A stretch of 64,000 nt of DNA from Paenibacillus sabuli (GCF_014705605.1 NZ_JACXIZ010000036.1:1-64000); one strand, 5' to 3'; shown: positions 42,879 to 50,811, counted from the first letter of the stretch. The notes: a model not told the origin generated them from the sequence alone. A program made the numbers and translations.

Positions 42879-43672
42879 CAGCAACGGATCTCAAAAACGC
42901 GGGCGTGATCGAGTCCGTTGGTGCGTATCGCCTCCAGGCGCAAGCGGCTGAGCCGCAGCGGGTCAATGCGGCACGTCGCCAGCCGTTGTCGCGCACATGC
43001 AGCAGTTCCCGTCCCACCGGCGGCAAGTCGGGACCACAGCCCACCAGCCAGAATTCGCGCAGCGACTCCGGCTGCTCGCCCCACTCGAGCTGGCGATGCA
43101 GATGCTGCTCGTGCGTGAGCGTCAAGCGGCGGTGCATGCCGGTATCGAGCACCACCTCGCGCTCGCGCAGCTCGACCGGCTCCGGCCATTCCAGCTCGCT
43201 CCACCGCGCTGCATCGTCCGGGCACGCCATCATCCAGTGATGCTTGCCGCCGGGCGGCTCCAGCTCCGGCCGGACGCCGCGCGGCCCGTGCATGCTGCGG
43301 TGCGGCCATCGACGACCTGGCTCGCCGCGCCCTCCGGCTGCTCCGAGGAGGCGCGGACGCGCGCGCCGCTCGCCAGATTCGGCGCCGCGCTCACGCCGGG
43401 CAGATGGTCGTCCTGACGCAGCAGCCGCTGCTGCATCAGCTGCACGAGCGCCTCGTCCTGCACCGCCCGCTCCGGCGGCATCCCCTGGGCGGTCGCAAGG
43501 GCGGCGGACGTGCCGGCGCCCTGTCCCATCACGCCGCAGGTCGCCATCACGCGCGTGCTGGAGAAGGCGATATGCGTCGCCGAGATGTTGCGCCCGGCGA
43601 ACATCAGATTGTCGACACTCGCGCTGACCAGTGCGCGCAGCGGGATGCCGTACACGTGCTCGGCATGGGGCT
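42872..43672 (-). pseudogene. Truncated, frameshifted FAD-dependent oxidoreductase (FAD_oxidored family)
   Basis: Reading right to left, one frame has YGIPLRALVSASVDNLMFAG, then RNISATHIAFSSTRVMATCG and MGQGAGTSAALATAQG, the FAD-site end of the FAD_oxidored family. Similarity then jumps to a second frame (KHHWMMACPDDAARWSELEW, then LREFWLVGCGPDLPPVGREL) and near 42980 to a third (RLRLEAIRTNGLDHARVFEIR), the usual C-terminal segment. Two frameshifts and the absence of the N-terminal Rossmann region show a decayed gene. Confidence 0.8.
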
Positions 43673-43838
43673 AACTGGGAGGGCTGAGGTCCCGCGCCTC
43701 GATGGATGCGTGTCCATCGGCCAGCCTCATGGTCTGCCGGGCATGTTCGATCTCCTCGTCCAGCACGGACGTCTCCCGCAGCGTCTGCGTGAACTGCTCG
43801 AATTCGCCGGTATCACGCTTGTTCAGGTAAAGCGGCAT
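43671..43838 (-). pseudogene. Short frame, probably a gene remnant
   Basis: A frame beginning MPLYLNKRDTGEFEQFTQ behind GGGGG ends IEARDLSPPS just at the truncation point of the FAD oxidoreductase. It starts immediately after a strong terminator. It may be another piece of the same decayed gene or a fusion product; I do not recognise a family. Confidence 0.3.
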
Positions 43839-43840
43839 AC

Positions 43841-43899
43841 AAAAAATCCCCCTGCGGCAATTTCCAGACACAGCCGTGTCTGCCTGCCGCAGGGGGATT
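43841..43899 (-). terminator. Strong terminator of the ABC/glycine-zipper operon
   Basis: Fifteen-base perfect arms (AATCCCCCTGCGGCA, 43845-43859; complement 43885-43899) enclose a second hairpin AGACAC/GTGTCT. On the minus strand a run of six T follows. Confidence 0.9.
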
Positions 43900-43928
43900 C
43901 TGCAGAATGCATTTCGTATTCGCAGCCG

Positions 43929-44081
43929 TTATTTTTTGCGCCGCGCGACCGACGCTCCCATTCCTGCTCCGATTGCGATGCCGACGGCGATGCCGATGGC
44001 CAGATTATCCATTGCTATCCCAATCGCCACACCGATGGCAATGCCCACGCCCATCCCGGAGCCAAGCTTCCTTTTGTCCAT
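43929..44081 (-). CDS. Glycine-zipper small protein (50 aa)
   Basis: The frame opens MDKRKLGSGMGVGIAIGVAI and continues through IAMDNLAIGIAVGIAIGAGMG to ARRKK. Two Gly-x-x-x-Gly hydrophobic helices flank a central Met-Asp-Asn-Leu, a layout of glycine-zipper membrane microproteins in Bacilli. It is the last gene of the ABC operon and is followed by a very strong terminator. A perfect AAGGAGG lies at 44106-44112, but 24 bases before this ATG. The only in-frame codon at good spacing is ATA (about 44096), so a non-AUG start or a distant SD must be considered. Confidence 0.65.
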   Translation of the reverse strand: MDKRKLGSGMGVGIAIGVAIGIAMDNLAIGIAVGIAIGAGMGASVARRKK

Positions 44082-44116
44082 GCGATTGTCAGCTATGTGA
44101 ATCAGCCTCCTTCATC

Positions 44117-45409
44117 TCACACCTTGTAAGCCTTCATCGCCTTGCGCAGCTCCTTGAGGCTCGGACGCTTGCCGTACATCAGCACGCCGGTGCGATAGAT
44201 GCGCGCCGAGAGCCAGCCGAGCACGAAGATCGAGAGCGCCAGCACGCCGATGGACAGCAGCACCTCCCAGAGCGCCGGATCGGTCAGGCCGATCCGCAGG
44301 AACATCGCGAACGGCGTGAAGAACGGAATGAACGAGGTCACGACGACGAGCGTCGAACCGGGCGTCGTCATGCCGAAGATGCCGATGTAGAAGCCCGCCA
44401 GCGCCAGCATTGAGACCGGCATCATCGCCTGCGCCAGATCCTCCGTGCGGCTGACAATCGAGCCCACCGCGGCGCACAGCATCGCGAACAGGAAGTACCC
44501 CATCAGGAAGAACAACAACGCGTACGCATAAAGCATCGGGTCAATATCGCCCAGGTTGATATTCAGGTTGCCCAGCGATTCCTTGTTGTGCGGCAGCGAG
44601 AAGTTCACGACCGCCACGACGACGTAGACGCCGATTTGCAGCAGGCCCACGAGGAACATGCCGAATATTTTGCCGAACATCTGCGTCATCGGCGACACGC
44701 TCGTGACCAGAATTTCCATGACCCGCGAGCTCTTCTCCGCGGTAATCTCGGAGGCAATCAACTGACTGGTCACGAATATGCCCATGAAGAGCAAAATCAT
44801 CATCGCATAGACGAAGCCCATCGCCAGGCCGCGCTGCTCTGCTGTCTTGCCTTCGCCAGTCGAATCGCTGACCGAAATTTGCGTCGTCTGCACGTTGATC
44901 GGCGCGAGCAGATCGGCCATTTGCGCTTCCGTCAGACCGGCGTTTTCCAGCCCCATTTGGAATTTAATGTTTTGCAGGGCGACCGATAAAGAATCTGCCG
45001 TATTGTCGAGCAGCTTCTCCGATTTGTAGGTAACGCCGGGGAATCCGCCGCTTGCTTCGGCATCGAATACGAGATAACCGGCAATCTCCTCGCTGCGCAG
45101 CGCCTCGCGCAGCGCCTGCTCATTGGCAGCCGCATCGCCGCTGTCCGGATAGCCGACGAGCTGCAGGTCCGCTTCCTCGCCCTGCTGCGCGTAATAATCC
45201 TGAAGCGCTGCCTCCACATCCGCCACCTGGCCTTCGACGTAGCCAACCTGCTTGATCTCGCTGTTCCCGCTGAACATGGAGATAATATACGGAAGATTGA
45301 CGCCGATGCAGAGGATGGCCGCAATGATAGCCGTGGTCACGATAAACGATTTCGTCCGTATTTTATTGCCTGCCGTAAATCCGACAACTGTCCAGAAGTT
45401 ATTATTCAT
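44117..45409 (-). CDS. ABC-2 type permease, NatB/YhaP-like
   Basis: The 430-residue product has one N-terminal span (FIVTTAIIAAILCIGVNLPY), a large extracellular domain of about 150 residues and five or six C-terminal spans beginning MGFVYAMMILLFMGIFVTSQLI; SEITAEKSSRVMEILVTSV is the typical cytosolic loop. This is the NatB/YhaP form of ABC-2 exporters (sodium or unknown substrates). ATG 45409 overlaps the ATPase stop by eight bases. It is the permease for the NatA-like ATPase encoded upstream. Confidence 0.88.
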   Translation of the reverse strand: MNNNFWTVVGFTAGNKIRTKSFIVTTAIIAAILCIGVNLPYIISMFSGNSEIKQVGYVEGQVADVEAALQDYYAQQGEEADLQLVGYPDSGDAAANEQALREALRSEEIAGYLVFDAEASGGFPGVTYKSEKLLDNTADSLSVALQNIKFQMGLENAGLTEAQMADLLAPINVQTTQISVSDSTGEGKTAEQRGLAMGFVYAMMILLFMGIFVTSQLIASEITAEKSSRVMEILVTSVSPMTQMFGKIFGMFLVGLLQIGVYVVVAVVNFSLPHNKESLGNLNINLGDIDPMLYAYALLFFLMGYFLFAMLCAAVGSIVSRTEDLAQAMMPVSMLALAGFYIGIFGMTTPGSTLVVVTSFIPFFTPFAMFLRIGLTDPALWEVLLSIGVLALSIFVLGWLSARIYRTGVLMYGKRPSLKELRKAMKAYKV

Positions 45410-46307
45410 GCTTCTCACCACCTACCGCTCGAATAAAGATTTCGTTCAAAGTCGGCTCCAGCACCTCAAACCGCTGCAGCTCGGCTTGGCTCATCGCATG
45501 TTGCAGCAGCTCCCGCGCCGCCTCCGGCCGCTCAATCGCCAACTCGTAGCCGTTCTCGCGGCGTGTTACGCTGCGGACGCCGGGTACTTGCTCCAACCCG
45601 CTGATCTCCTGCTCCGCTCCGATCATGACGCGCTCGCGCGGATATTGCTTTTTGATCTCCTTCAGATTGCCTTGCAGCACCGTGTTGGAGCGGTGCAGAA
45701 TCGTAATGTTGCGGCACAGCTCCTCGACATGCTCCATCCGGTGCGTCGAGAACAGGATGCTCGTTCCCTCGTCGCGCAGCGCTTTTACGGTTCGCTTGAG
45801 CAGCTCGACATTGACCGGATCGAGTCCGCTGAAGGCCTCGTCCATAATGACAATCTTCGGTCTGTGAATGACCGCGGCGATGAATTGGATTTTTTGCTGA
45901 TTGCCCTTCGAGAGCTCCTCGATCTTCATGTTGTAGTAGTCGCTGATATCGAAGCGCTCCAGCCAGCTCTTCAGATTGCGGTCGGCATCCTGCCGCGACA
46001 TGCCGCGCAGCCGAGCGAGATAGATGACTTGATCGCTGATCTTGACCTTCGGATACATGCCGCGCTCCTCCGGCAGATACCCCATCAAGCTGAGCTGATC
46101 GCGGCTATACGGCTTGCCGTCGTACAGGATGCGGCCGTCGTCCGGATAGATGAGTCCGAGGACCATCCGCATCGTCGTCGTTTTGCCCGCGCCGTTGGCG
46201 CCGAGCAGACCGTAGATTTCGCCTTCCTCCACTTCCAGGCTGATCGTATTGACCGCTGTTTTGTCTCCGTACTGCTTGCTGACGCGTTCCAGCTTCAATG
46301 GCTTCAT
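45402..46307 (-). CDS. ABC transporter ATP-binding protein, NatA/YhaQ-like
   Basis: A 301-residue ATPase: Walker A GANGAGKTTT, Q-loop LPEERGMYP, signature LSKGNQQK, Walker B IVIMDEAFSGLD and switch His in STHRME, then an accessory C-terminal domain of about 80 residues ending in the TLNEIFIRAVG helix typical of DUF4162-containing NatA-type proteins. GGAAAGGAAG precedes the ATG. It lies between a YtrB-like ATPase gene and the NatB-like permease gene, so the operon encodes two ATPases and two membrane parts. Confidence 0.9.
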   Translation of the reverse strand: MKPLKLERVSKQYGDKTAVNTISLEVEEGEIYGLLGANGAGKTTTMRMVLGLIYPDDGRILYDGKPYSRDQLSLMGYLPEERGMYPKVKISDQVIYLARLRGMSRQDADRNLKSWLERFDISDYYNMKIEELSKGNQQKIQFIAAVIHRPKIVIMDEAFSGLDPVNVELLKRTVKALRDEGTSILFSTHRMEHVEELCRNITILHRSNTVLQGNLKEIKKQYPRERVMIGAEQEISGLEQVPGVRSVTRRENGYELAIERPEAARELLQHAMSQAELQRFEVLEPTLNEIFIRAVGGEKHE

Positions 46308-46328
46308 TCCGGCACTTCCTTTCCTCGT

Positions 46329-47234
46329 TCAACTGAATGGTTGCTGACGCGCGATCAGCGCCTCCATAATATCGTCGAGCTCCATCGGCTGCTGGCCGGT
46401 AACCGGCAACGCCTCGCGATGCAGCCATTGCTCGGTCGATTGACTCGCTGAGGATATGAGCTTGTATGCTTGGCCGCCCATGCGCTCTACGGCGTGAACG
46501 CCCGGCCCCTGGGTCAGCATGCGCTCCTCCAAGCCGTCGCCTATGAGGTAATACGTACGCCAGTTGTCGAAGAGTGCATCTTTTTCGTAGACTCCCAGCA
46601 CCTGGCCCCTGGACATGACGACGATATAATCGGCCAGACGACGCACCTCCTCGATCAGATGCGAGGCGACCAGGATCGTCCGGCTCCCGTCTTCCATATA
46701 GCGGCTCAAGGTTTCGAGCATATGCTTCCAGGCAATCGGGTCCAGTCCGGATGACGGCTCATCCAGCAGCAGCAGCTCGGGCTGATGCGCAAGCGCCAGT
46801 GCAAGCTCGAGTTTTTGCCGCATCCCTTTCGACATTTTACCCAATCGGACCGAAGGATCGACATCGAACCTGCGCAGCAGCTCCTGGTAGCGATTCACAT
46901 CCCACGTCGGGTACCAGAGCTGGTGAAAGGCCGCTTTCTCCGAAGCGCGGAGCCCTTCGTCGCAATCCGAATTCGTCTCGGGCACATAGGCCAGCCTTTG
47001 ACGCAGTTCTGGATTGCGGCTGTGCGGCCGGCTGCCTAGCAGCTCGATCGTACCCGCTTCGGGCTTGATCAGGTCGAGCAGCAGCCGAAAGGTCGAGCTT
47101 TTGCCCGAGCCGTTCGGGCCGACGATCGCCGTCACGTAGCCGCGCGGCACCTCGAGATGAATCGGTCCGAGCCGAAAGCGATCTGTCGTGAATTGTACGC
47201 CGTCCAGCCGTACGGCAGGCTGCGCCGTTTCCAT
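46329..47234 (-). CDS. ABC transporter ATP-binding protein, YtrB-like
   Basis: A 301-residue ATPase with Walker A GPNGSGKSS, Q-loop VPETNSDCD, signature MSKGMRQK, Walker B LLLLDEPSSGLD and switch SHLIEE, followed by a C-terminal domain of about 90 residues. ATG 47234 is preceded by GGGAGGGAAGCG; the frame extends seven codons further without support. It starts just after a GntR gene, the arrangement of the Bacillus ytr operon, which responds to cell-wall antibiotics. Its partner membrane protein is probably the one encoded at the head of the operon. Confidence 0.88.
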   Translation of the reverse strand: METAQPAVRLDGVQFTTDRFRLGPIHLEVPRGYVTAIVGPNGSGKSSTFRLLLDLIKPEAGTIELLGSRPHSRNPELRQRLAYVPETNSDCDEGLRASEKAAFHQLWYPTWDVNRYQELLRRFDVDPSVRLGKMSKGMRQKLELALALAHQPELLLLDEPSSGLDPIAWKHMLETLSRYMEDGSRTILVASHLIEEVRRLADYIVVMSRGQVLGVYEKDALFDNWRTYYLIGDGLEERMLTQGPGVHAVERMGGQAYKLISSASQSTEQWLHREALPVTGQQPMELDDIMEALIARQQPFS

Positions 47235-47251
47235 TCGCTTCCCTCCCTCTG

Positions 47252-47644
47252 TCATCGCTTGTATTGGCTGCGCGCCACTGCCTCACGGTACAGTTGATCC
47301 AGCTCCTCCGGTGTGCAATTGGCGCGCCTGCCGGCTTCGACGGCCGAATCCATCGCCGCTTCTACGGCCTTTAGCCGGTGGGTATCCCTCGCCTGTTCGC
47401 CGACATCCGCCACGAAGGTGCCTGTCCCCTGCTTGGTACGCAGCAGCCCCTCCGCCTCCAAATCCTGATACACCCTGCGGATTGTGATGACGCTGCACTT
47501 GAGCTGCAGGGCCAGCTCGCGAATCGAGGGCAGGAGCGTGCCTGACATGAGTTGTCCGCTCAGAATGAGCGCGCGCAGCTGCACCTCAATTTGGTAGTAC
47601 AACGGTTCCGCGCTTTGATCATTGATTTGGATCGGAATCCACAC
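47252..47644 (-). CDS. GntR-family regulator, YtrA subfamily
   Basis: The 130-residue product has an N-terminal GntR winged helix (LYYQIEVQLRALILSGQL, LPSIRELALQLKCSVITIRRVY, GTGTFVAD) and only a short C-terminal helix region, which is the compact YtrA type found with ABC transporters. It should repress the operon and release it on envelope or ligand stress. GCAAGGAAGGTGATGC precedes the start. Unusually it is the second gene, after a membrane protein, and the likely operator lies ahead of that first gene at 48402-48445. Confidence 0.92.
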   Translation of the reverse strand: MWIPIQINDQSAEPLYYQIEVQLRALILSGQLMSGTLLPSIRELALQLKCSVITIRRVYQDLEAEGLLRTKQGTGTFVADVGEQARDTHRLKAVEAAMDSAVEAGRRANCTPEELDQLYREAVARSQYKR

Positions 47645-47660
47645 AGCATCACCTTCCTTG

Positions 47661-48377
47661 CTAATTGACCAGGTTCCTTCGCTCCAAGCGGCTGCGCGCC
47701 CTCCACATGCAGACGATCATGACAGTGAGTCCGATCACAACTGCCAGTATCGCAGCGCCCCACTCTCCCGCCTTGGCCCGATGGACCTGGCTCTCCAGCA
47801 CACTGCCCCACCATACATTGGGCAGCACGGCCAGAGCGGCCACCACGGGCACATAGGTCATGCACCACCAGGTAAAGTGCTTGCCGCTGAGTGTGAGCTC
47901 CCACACCACGAATATGGAAGACCAGATCAACGCATAGCCGAACCAAAACAATCCAAAATTTACAAATGCGCCAAGCGACATTTCCTCCTTGTACCAGTCG
48001 GAGATCAGATACGCCATCGTAAAAAAATACGCGATTCCCGGTATCAAGACGAGCAGCATATACAGGAAACGACTTAGCACAATGTGGCTTGAGGAGATCG
48101 GCATGGCAAGCCAGGAAGCCAAGCGCTTGCTCACGGGATCGTCGCGCCAAAATCGAAACATGGATTTTTTTACGACGAAGCCGAAATAAGGCACAAAGGT
48201 GAAATACATAAAATCCGGCAGCCAGCTCGCCCGCGGGCTCATCTGGCTGGGTGGCTCATCCAGCGTCGGGACGATAAGCGCCAAGTACGTGAAAAACACC
48301 AGCGTCACCAGCAAGGCCAGACGGTCGCGACGAAGCTCGTGTCGAAGCAGGAAGCCGGCTCCCCGCAAAATCGTCAT
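47661..48377 (-). CDS. Membrane permease subunit of the GntR-linked ABC operon
   Basis: A 238-residue membrane protein with about six hydrophobic spans (for example LALLVTLVFFTYLALIVPTL, MLLVLIPGIAYFFTMAYLI, LGAFVNFGLFWFGYALIWSS) and short basic loops. RHELRRDRLALL at the N-terminus recalls ABC-2 half-permeases. It is the first gene of the operon, ahead of the GntR gene, and probably works with the YtrB-like ATPase. ATG 48377 follows GAGGTGAAAGC. The family is not certain. Confidence 0.78.
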   Translation of the reverse strand: MTILRGAGFLLRHELRRDRLALLVTLVFFTYLALIVPTLDEPPSQMSPRASWLPDFMYFTFVPYFGFVVKKSMFRFWRDDPVSKRLASWLAMPISSSHIVLSRFLYMLLVLIPGIAYFFTMAYLISDWYKEEMSLGAFVNFGLFWFGYALIWSSIFVVWELTLSGKHFTWWCMTYVPVVAALAVLPNVWWGSVLESQVHRAKAGEWGAAILAVVIGLTVMIVCMWRARSRLERRNLVN

Positions 48378-48401
48378 GCTTTCACCTCGCAATACAAGAT
48401 T

Positions 48402-48445
48402 AGGTGTATATACTGTTTATATCTACATACACAGTGTACACACCT
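48402..48445. promoter_or_regulatory. Candidate YtrA-type operator
   Basis: AGGTGTATATACTG and CAGTGTACACACCT are inverted copies (12 of 14 positions) separated by 16 bases, 25 to 70 bases ahead of the operon's first ATG. Each half also contains a GTGTA/TACAC dyad, as expected for YtrA-subfamily GntR sites. Confidence 0.7.
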
Positions 48446-48467
48446 ATACGAAGCACGTCAACCGTGA

Positions 48468-48505
48468 AAAAGCACGGGCTCGACCCAATGTCGCCCCGTG
48501 CTTTT
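48468..48505. terminator. Terminator between cheY and the ABC operon
   Basis: AAAAGCACGGG and CCCGTGCTTTT pair with a 16-base interior. On the minus strand TTTTTC follows, so it ends the cheX-cheY transcript. Confidence 0.8.
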
Positions 48506-48545
48506 GGATTCATTCGTATATTCCCCTGCAGTTATTGGACATGGC

Positions 48546-48905
48546 TCAAGCCAAAGCTTTTTCAATCGCTTCGATGACACGGTCTTTTTGAAATGGCTTG
48601 ACGATAAAATCGGAAGCTCCCGCTTGGATGGCATTGACCACCATGTGCTGCTGCCCCATAGCGGAGCACATGATCACCCTTGCTTCCGCGTTGATTTTTT
48701 TGATTTCTTTTACGGCTTCGACCCCGTCCAGCTCGGGCATCGTGATGTCCATCGTCACCAGGTCCGGAGAGACTTCGTTAAATTTTTGGATGGCATCGCG
48801 CCCGTTGACGGCTTCCGCAACGACTTCGTAGCCCGATTCGGTCAGCATTTGTTTGATCACCATGCGCATAAAAGCAGCGTCGTCTACGATCATGATTCGC
48901 TTCAT
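48546..48905 (-). CDS. cheY: Chemotaxis response regulator CheY
   Basis: A 119-residue single receiver. The acidic pocket is in MIVDDAAFMRMVI, the phospho-Asp at about 53 in LVTMDITMPELDG, the Ser/Thr switch in IMCSAMGQQ and Lys in FIVKPFQ. The close match to Bacillus and Thermotoga CheY (MxRxVIKxxL, VKPFQ) supports the name. Phospho-CheY sets the rotation of the flagellar motor. GGAGGAACCGAA precedes the ATG. The cheX-like gene lies 48 bases upstream on the same strand, so the pair encodes the signal and its phosphatase, behind a c-di-GMP riboswitch. Confidence 0.92.
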   Translation of the reverse strand: MKRIMIVDDAAFMRMVIKQMLTESGYEVVAEAVNGRDAIQKFNEVSPDLVTMDITMPELDGVEAVKEIKKINAEARVIMCSAMGQQHMVVNAIQAGASDFIVKPFQKDRVIEAIEKALA

Positions 48906-48953
48906 TAGTTTCGGTTCCTCCTGGTTCGTGTTCAGGTTGAATGTGTACGGCGA

Positions 48954-49433
48954 TTAAATGAGCGTACGACTTTCAAGTATCGAATGAATTTCAATCATTC
49001 CGTATTCGCTTTCAAGCGGCATGACGATCGAACGGATATCTTTCAGATCCTGCGAAGCGTTCGGATCCTCGAACGTGGTCAGCGGGTGGGAAATGTTGAC
49101 CTCCCAGCCTTTGTTGGCAAATTCGGTCGCAATGCCGCTGACGAACCAGTTGCCGAATTCTTTGATGGCGCTCCACCCCATCTCGTCCAGCGTCTCCACC
49201 TCGATCCCGCCGAACATGCGGCCGACCACTTGCTTGGCGGTGTGCTCGTTCATGACGCATACAATTTGACCGTCTAATTGGCCAAGCACGCGGATTTGAA
49301 CGGCAATGTCATACCGACCCGAGGAGTCCTGCTCGCGCGCTGCATGCGGTGTCACCTCCATGCCCAGGTAGCCGGAGAGCACATTCGACCCGACTCTTGT
49401 AACCACTGCATAATATTCTTCACCCAGTTTCAT
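48954..49433 (-). CDS. cheX: CheX-like chemotaxis phosphatase
   Basis: The 159-residue product resembles CheC/CheX/FliY-type CheY-P phosphatases. The active-site pair Glu-x-x-Asn is in SAIKEFGNWFVSG (helix near residue 100), following EMGW. FGGIEVETLDEM and the closing strand IVMPLESEYGMIEIHS are also family-like. It dephosphorylates CheY-P. ATG 49433 follows AAGGGGTGAAGTA; the frame opens ten codons earlier without support. It is the first gene after the c-di-GMP-I riboswitch. Confidence 0.85.
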   Translation of the reverse strand: MKLGEEYYAVVTRVGSNVLSGYLGMEVTPHAAREQDSSGRYDIAVQIRVLGQLDGQIVCVMNEHTAKQVVGRMFGGIEVETLDEMGWSAIKEFGNWFVSGIATEFANKGWEVNISHPLTTFEDPNASQDLKDIRSIVMPLESEYGMIEIHSILESRTLI

Positions 49434-49556
49434 TACTTCACCCCTTCTATTAGCCCCATCCACAGGACCAATGGCTTAGCATCGCCAGACCTGATTATCA
49501 GTCGCTCCCCTCCTTATGCATGAATCGACAAAGAATTACAAAAATCGACACATGGA

Positions 49557-49614
49557 AAATAAAAAAAAAACCCTGTACGCCAATGCCAGGGCAAGCACGC
49601 TACGTTTCGCGTGC
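49557..49614 (-). terminator. Expression-platform hairpins and terminator of the riboswitch
   Basis: On the minus strand, after the aptamer, GCACGC/GCGTGC forms one hairpin. CCCTG...CAGGG forms a second one that is followed by about ten T and then A/T-rich sequence. Ligand binding could favour or prevent the terminator; which is not clear from sequence. Confidence 0.8.
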
Positions 49615-49617
49615 ATG

Positions 49618-49697
49618 GTGCAACCCGGCTGCCATAGCAGATTCCCCTGCTTTAGGCCCGTGGCTTTGCGCCCCCATCTTTCGAAAGGTTTGCCCTA
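49618..49697 (-). promoter_or_regulatory. Cyclic di-GMP-I (GEMM) riboswitch
   Basis: The minus strand shows the conserved GEMM core in order: GGGCAAAC, a GAAA tetraloop hairpin, GGCGCAAAGCCACGGGCCTAA, a second stem (AGCAGG/CTGCT), then ATGGCAGCCGGGTTGC. These match the class I c-di-GMP aptamer. It is preceded by a good promoter and followed by a terminator, then cheX. It should make cheX-cheY expression depend on c-di-GMP. Confidence 0.93.
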
Positions 49698-49719
49698 TTA
49701 GTGCTATTAACCTAATTAA

Positions 49720-49749
49720 CTTATACTATGGATAGGGTGAAATTGTCAA
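49720..49749 (-). promoter_or_regulatory. Promoter of the riboswitch-cheXY transcript
   Basis: TTGACA (49749-49744) and TATAAG (49725-49720) on the minus strand are 18 bases apart; the RNA would start about 15 bases before the aptamer. Confidence 0.8.
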
Positions 49750-49752
49750 TAA

Positions 49753-49800
49753 AAAAGGGAAAAGCACCAAAATCGGCTGAAAAAATCCGAATTTGGTGCT
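49753..49800 (-). terminator. Terminator of ctaG
   Basis: AGCACCAAA...TTTGGTGCT with an inner TCGG/CCGA forms a long stem. TTTTCCCTTTTTT follows on the minus strand. Confidence 0.85.
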
Positions 49801-49813
49801 GCTTGTAGATCGG

Positions 49814-50719
49814 CTATGCCGTGCCAGGCTGCGGCGTCGGAAGCTCGTCATCCGACTCCCCATGCTCCCGCTTGAACCATTGCTTGAAGACATAGGCCAG
49901 AATCGCGCCGTACATGACCTCTTGAACGAGCTTCATGATCACGCCGCCCGCTTGTTGATCGTGCAACAACGGCATGATGCGGAAGAAAGCAGGTCCGCCT
50001 TCAAATTGCTCCAGCAAACGAGTCGGGTCTCCCCCGACGCAATACCCCATGGCCTGGACCCAGACGCCAGGATCGCTGTAAGTGGCGTATAGCGGCGCAC
50101 CCGCAAAAATAATCAACGCGCATGCCGGCGTCAACAGCACTCCATTCGCAAAGATATAGCCCATTTTTTTGACATCCGTCAGACGCGACCATTCCTTGAC
50201 AGGACTGATAATCTGCCACCACATCATCAAGGCGGCAATCAGCATGACGAAGTAATAAACCTCATGCACAAAGTAGTGGGTCATGACGTAATCAAACACC
50301 ATCGGCACATGATAAATGGAGAAAATCATGTTGAAAAAGACGAGTGTCAGCAAAGGATGCATTAAAAAACGAAGCGGCCGCCAAAAGCGATGCGAGAACA
50401 CATGCTTCCACAGAAATGCCGGAATGCCGAGCAATGCAAGCGGCGGCGCAATGAGATAAGAAATCGACATGTTCGTCATGTGAAACGTGAACGCCAGATG
50501 ACCAAGCAGCTCCAGCGCTCCACCCTGCGCCATGTAATAAAGCACGACCGCGCTGACGAACCAGATTCTTTGCCAGGTCGTGACGGCCGGCTCCTGCGGA
50601 TAATGGCGCTCGCGCCAAGGTCCGATCAAATAAAAGTACAGCAGTACGATCGCCGCAAATAGGAAGAATGTGAGCGGACTCCACAATTCTGCAAAGGTAA
50701 AGTATTGTAGGCCGAACAT
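49814..50719 (-). CDS. ctaG: Cytochrome c oxidase assembly factor CtaG
   Basis: CtaG helps assemble caa3 oxidase in Bacillus, probably at the copper site. The 301-residue product has about seven membrane spans (LTFFLFAAIVLLYFYLIG first) and the caa3_CtaG segments QGGALELLGHLAFTFHMTNM and APPLALLGIPAFLW, with His residues near membrane faces. ATG 50719 (MFGLQYFTFAELW) follows GGAAGGAG; the earlier TTG at 50746 has no site. It is downstream of ctaF but separated by a terminator and a dyad, so it may also have its own promoter. Confidence 0.93.
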   Translation of the reverse strand: MFGLQYFTFAELWSPLTFFLFAAIVLLYFYLIGPWRERHYPQEPAVTTWQRIWFVSAVVLYYMAQGGALELLGHLAFTFHMTNMSISYLIAPPLALLGIPAFLWKHVFSHRFWRPLRFLMHPLLTLVFFNMIFSIYHVPMVFDYVMTHYFVHEVYYFVMLIAALMMWWQIISPVKEWSRLTDVKKMGYIFANGVLLTPACALIIFAGAPLYATYSDPGVWVQAMGYCVGGDPTRLLEQFEGGPAFFRIMPLLHDQQAGGVIMKLVQEVMYGAILAYVFKQWFKREHGESDDELPTPQPGTA

Positions 50720-50811
50720 AAGATTCCAACTCCTTCCGATTGGCAATTCGATTCAAGGCGAAACGGGCAAGCCATCTTTTAAGGCGCAACCCGTTTCGTT
50801 CTGAGAAATTT

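Noticed and set aside
49516-49701. Plus-strand frame of about 60 residues
   Set aside because: It lies exactly opposite the c-di-GMP riboswitch and its terminator; the poly-Lys part is just the complement of the U tract.
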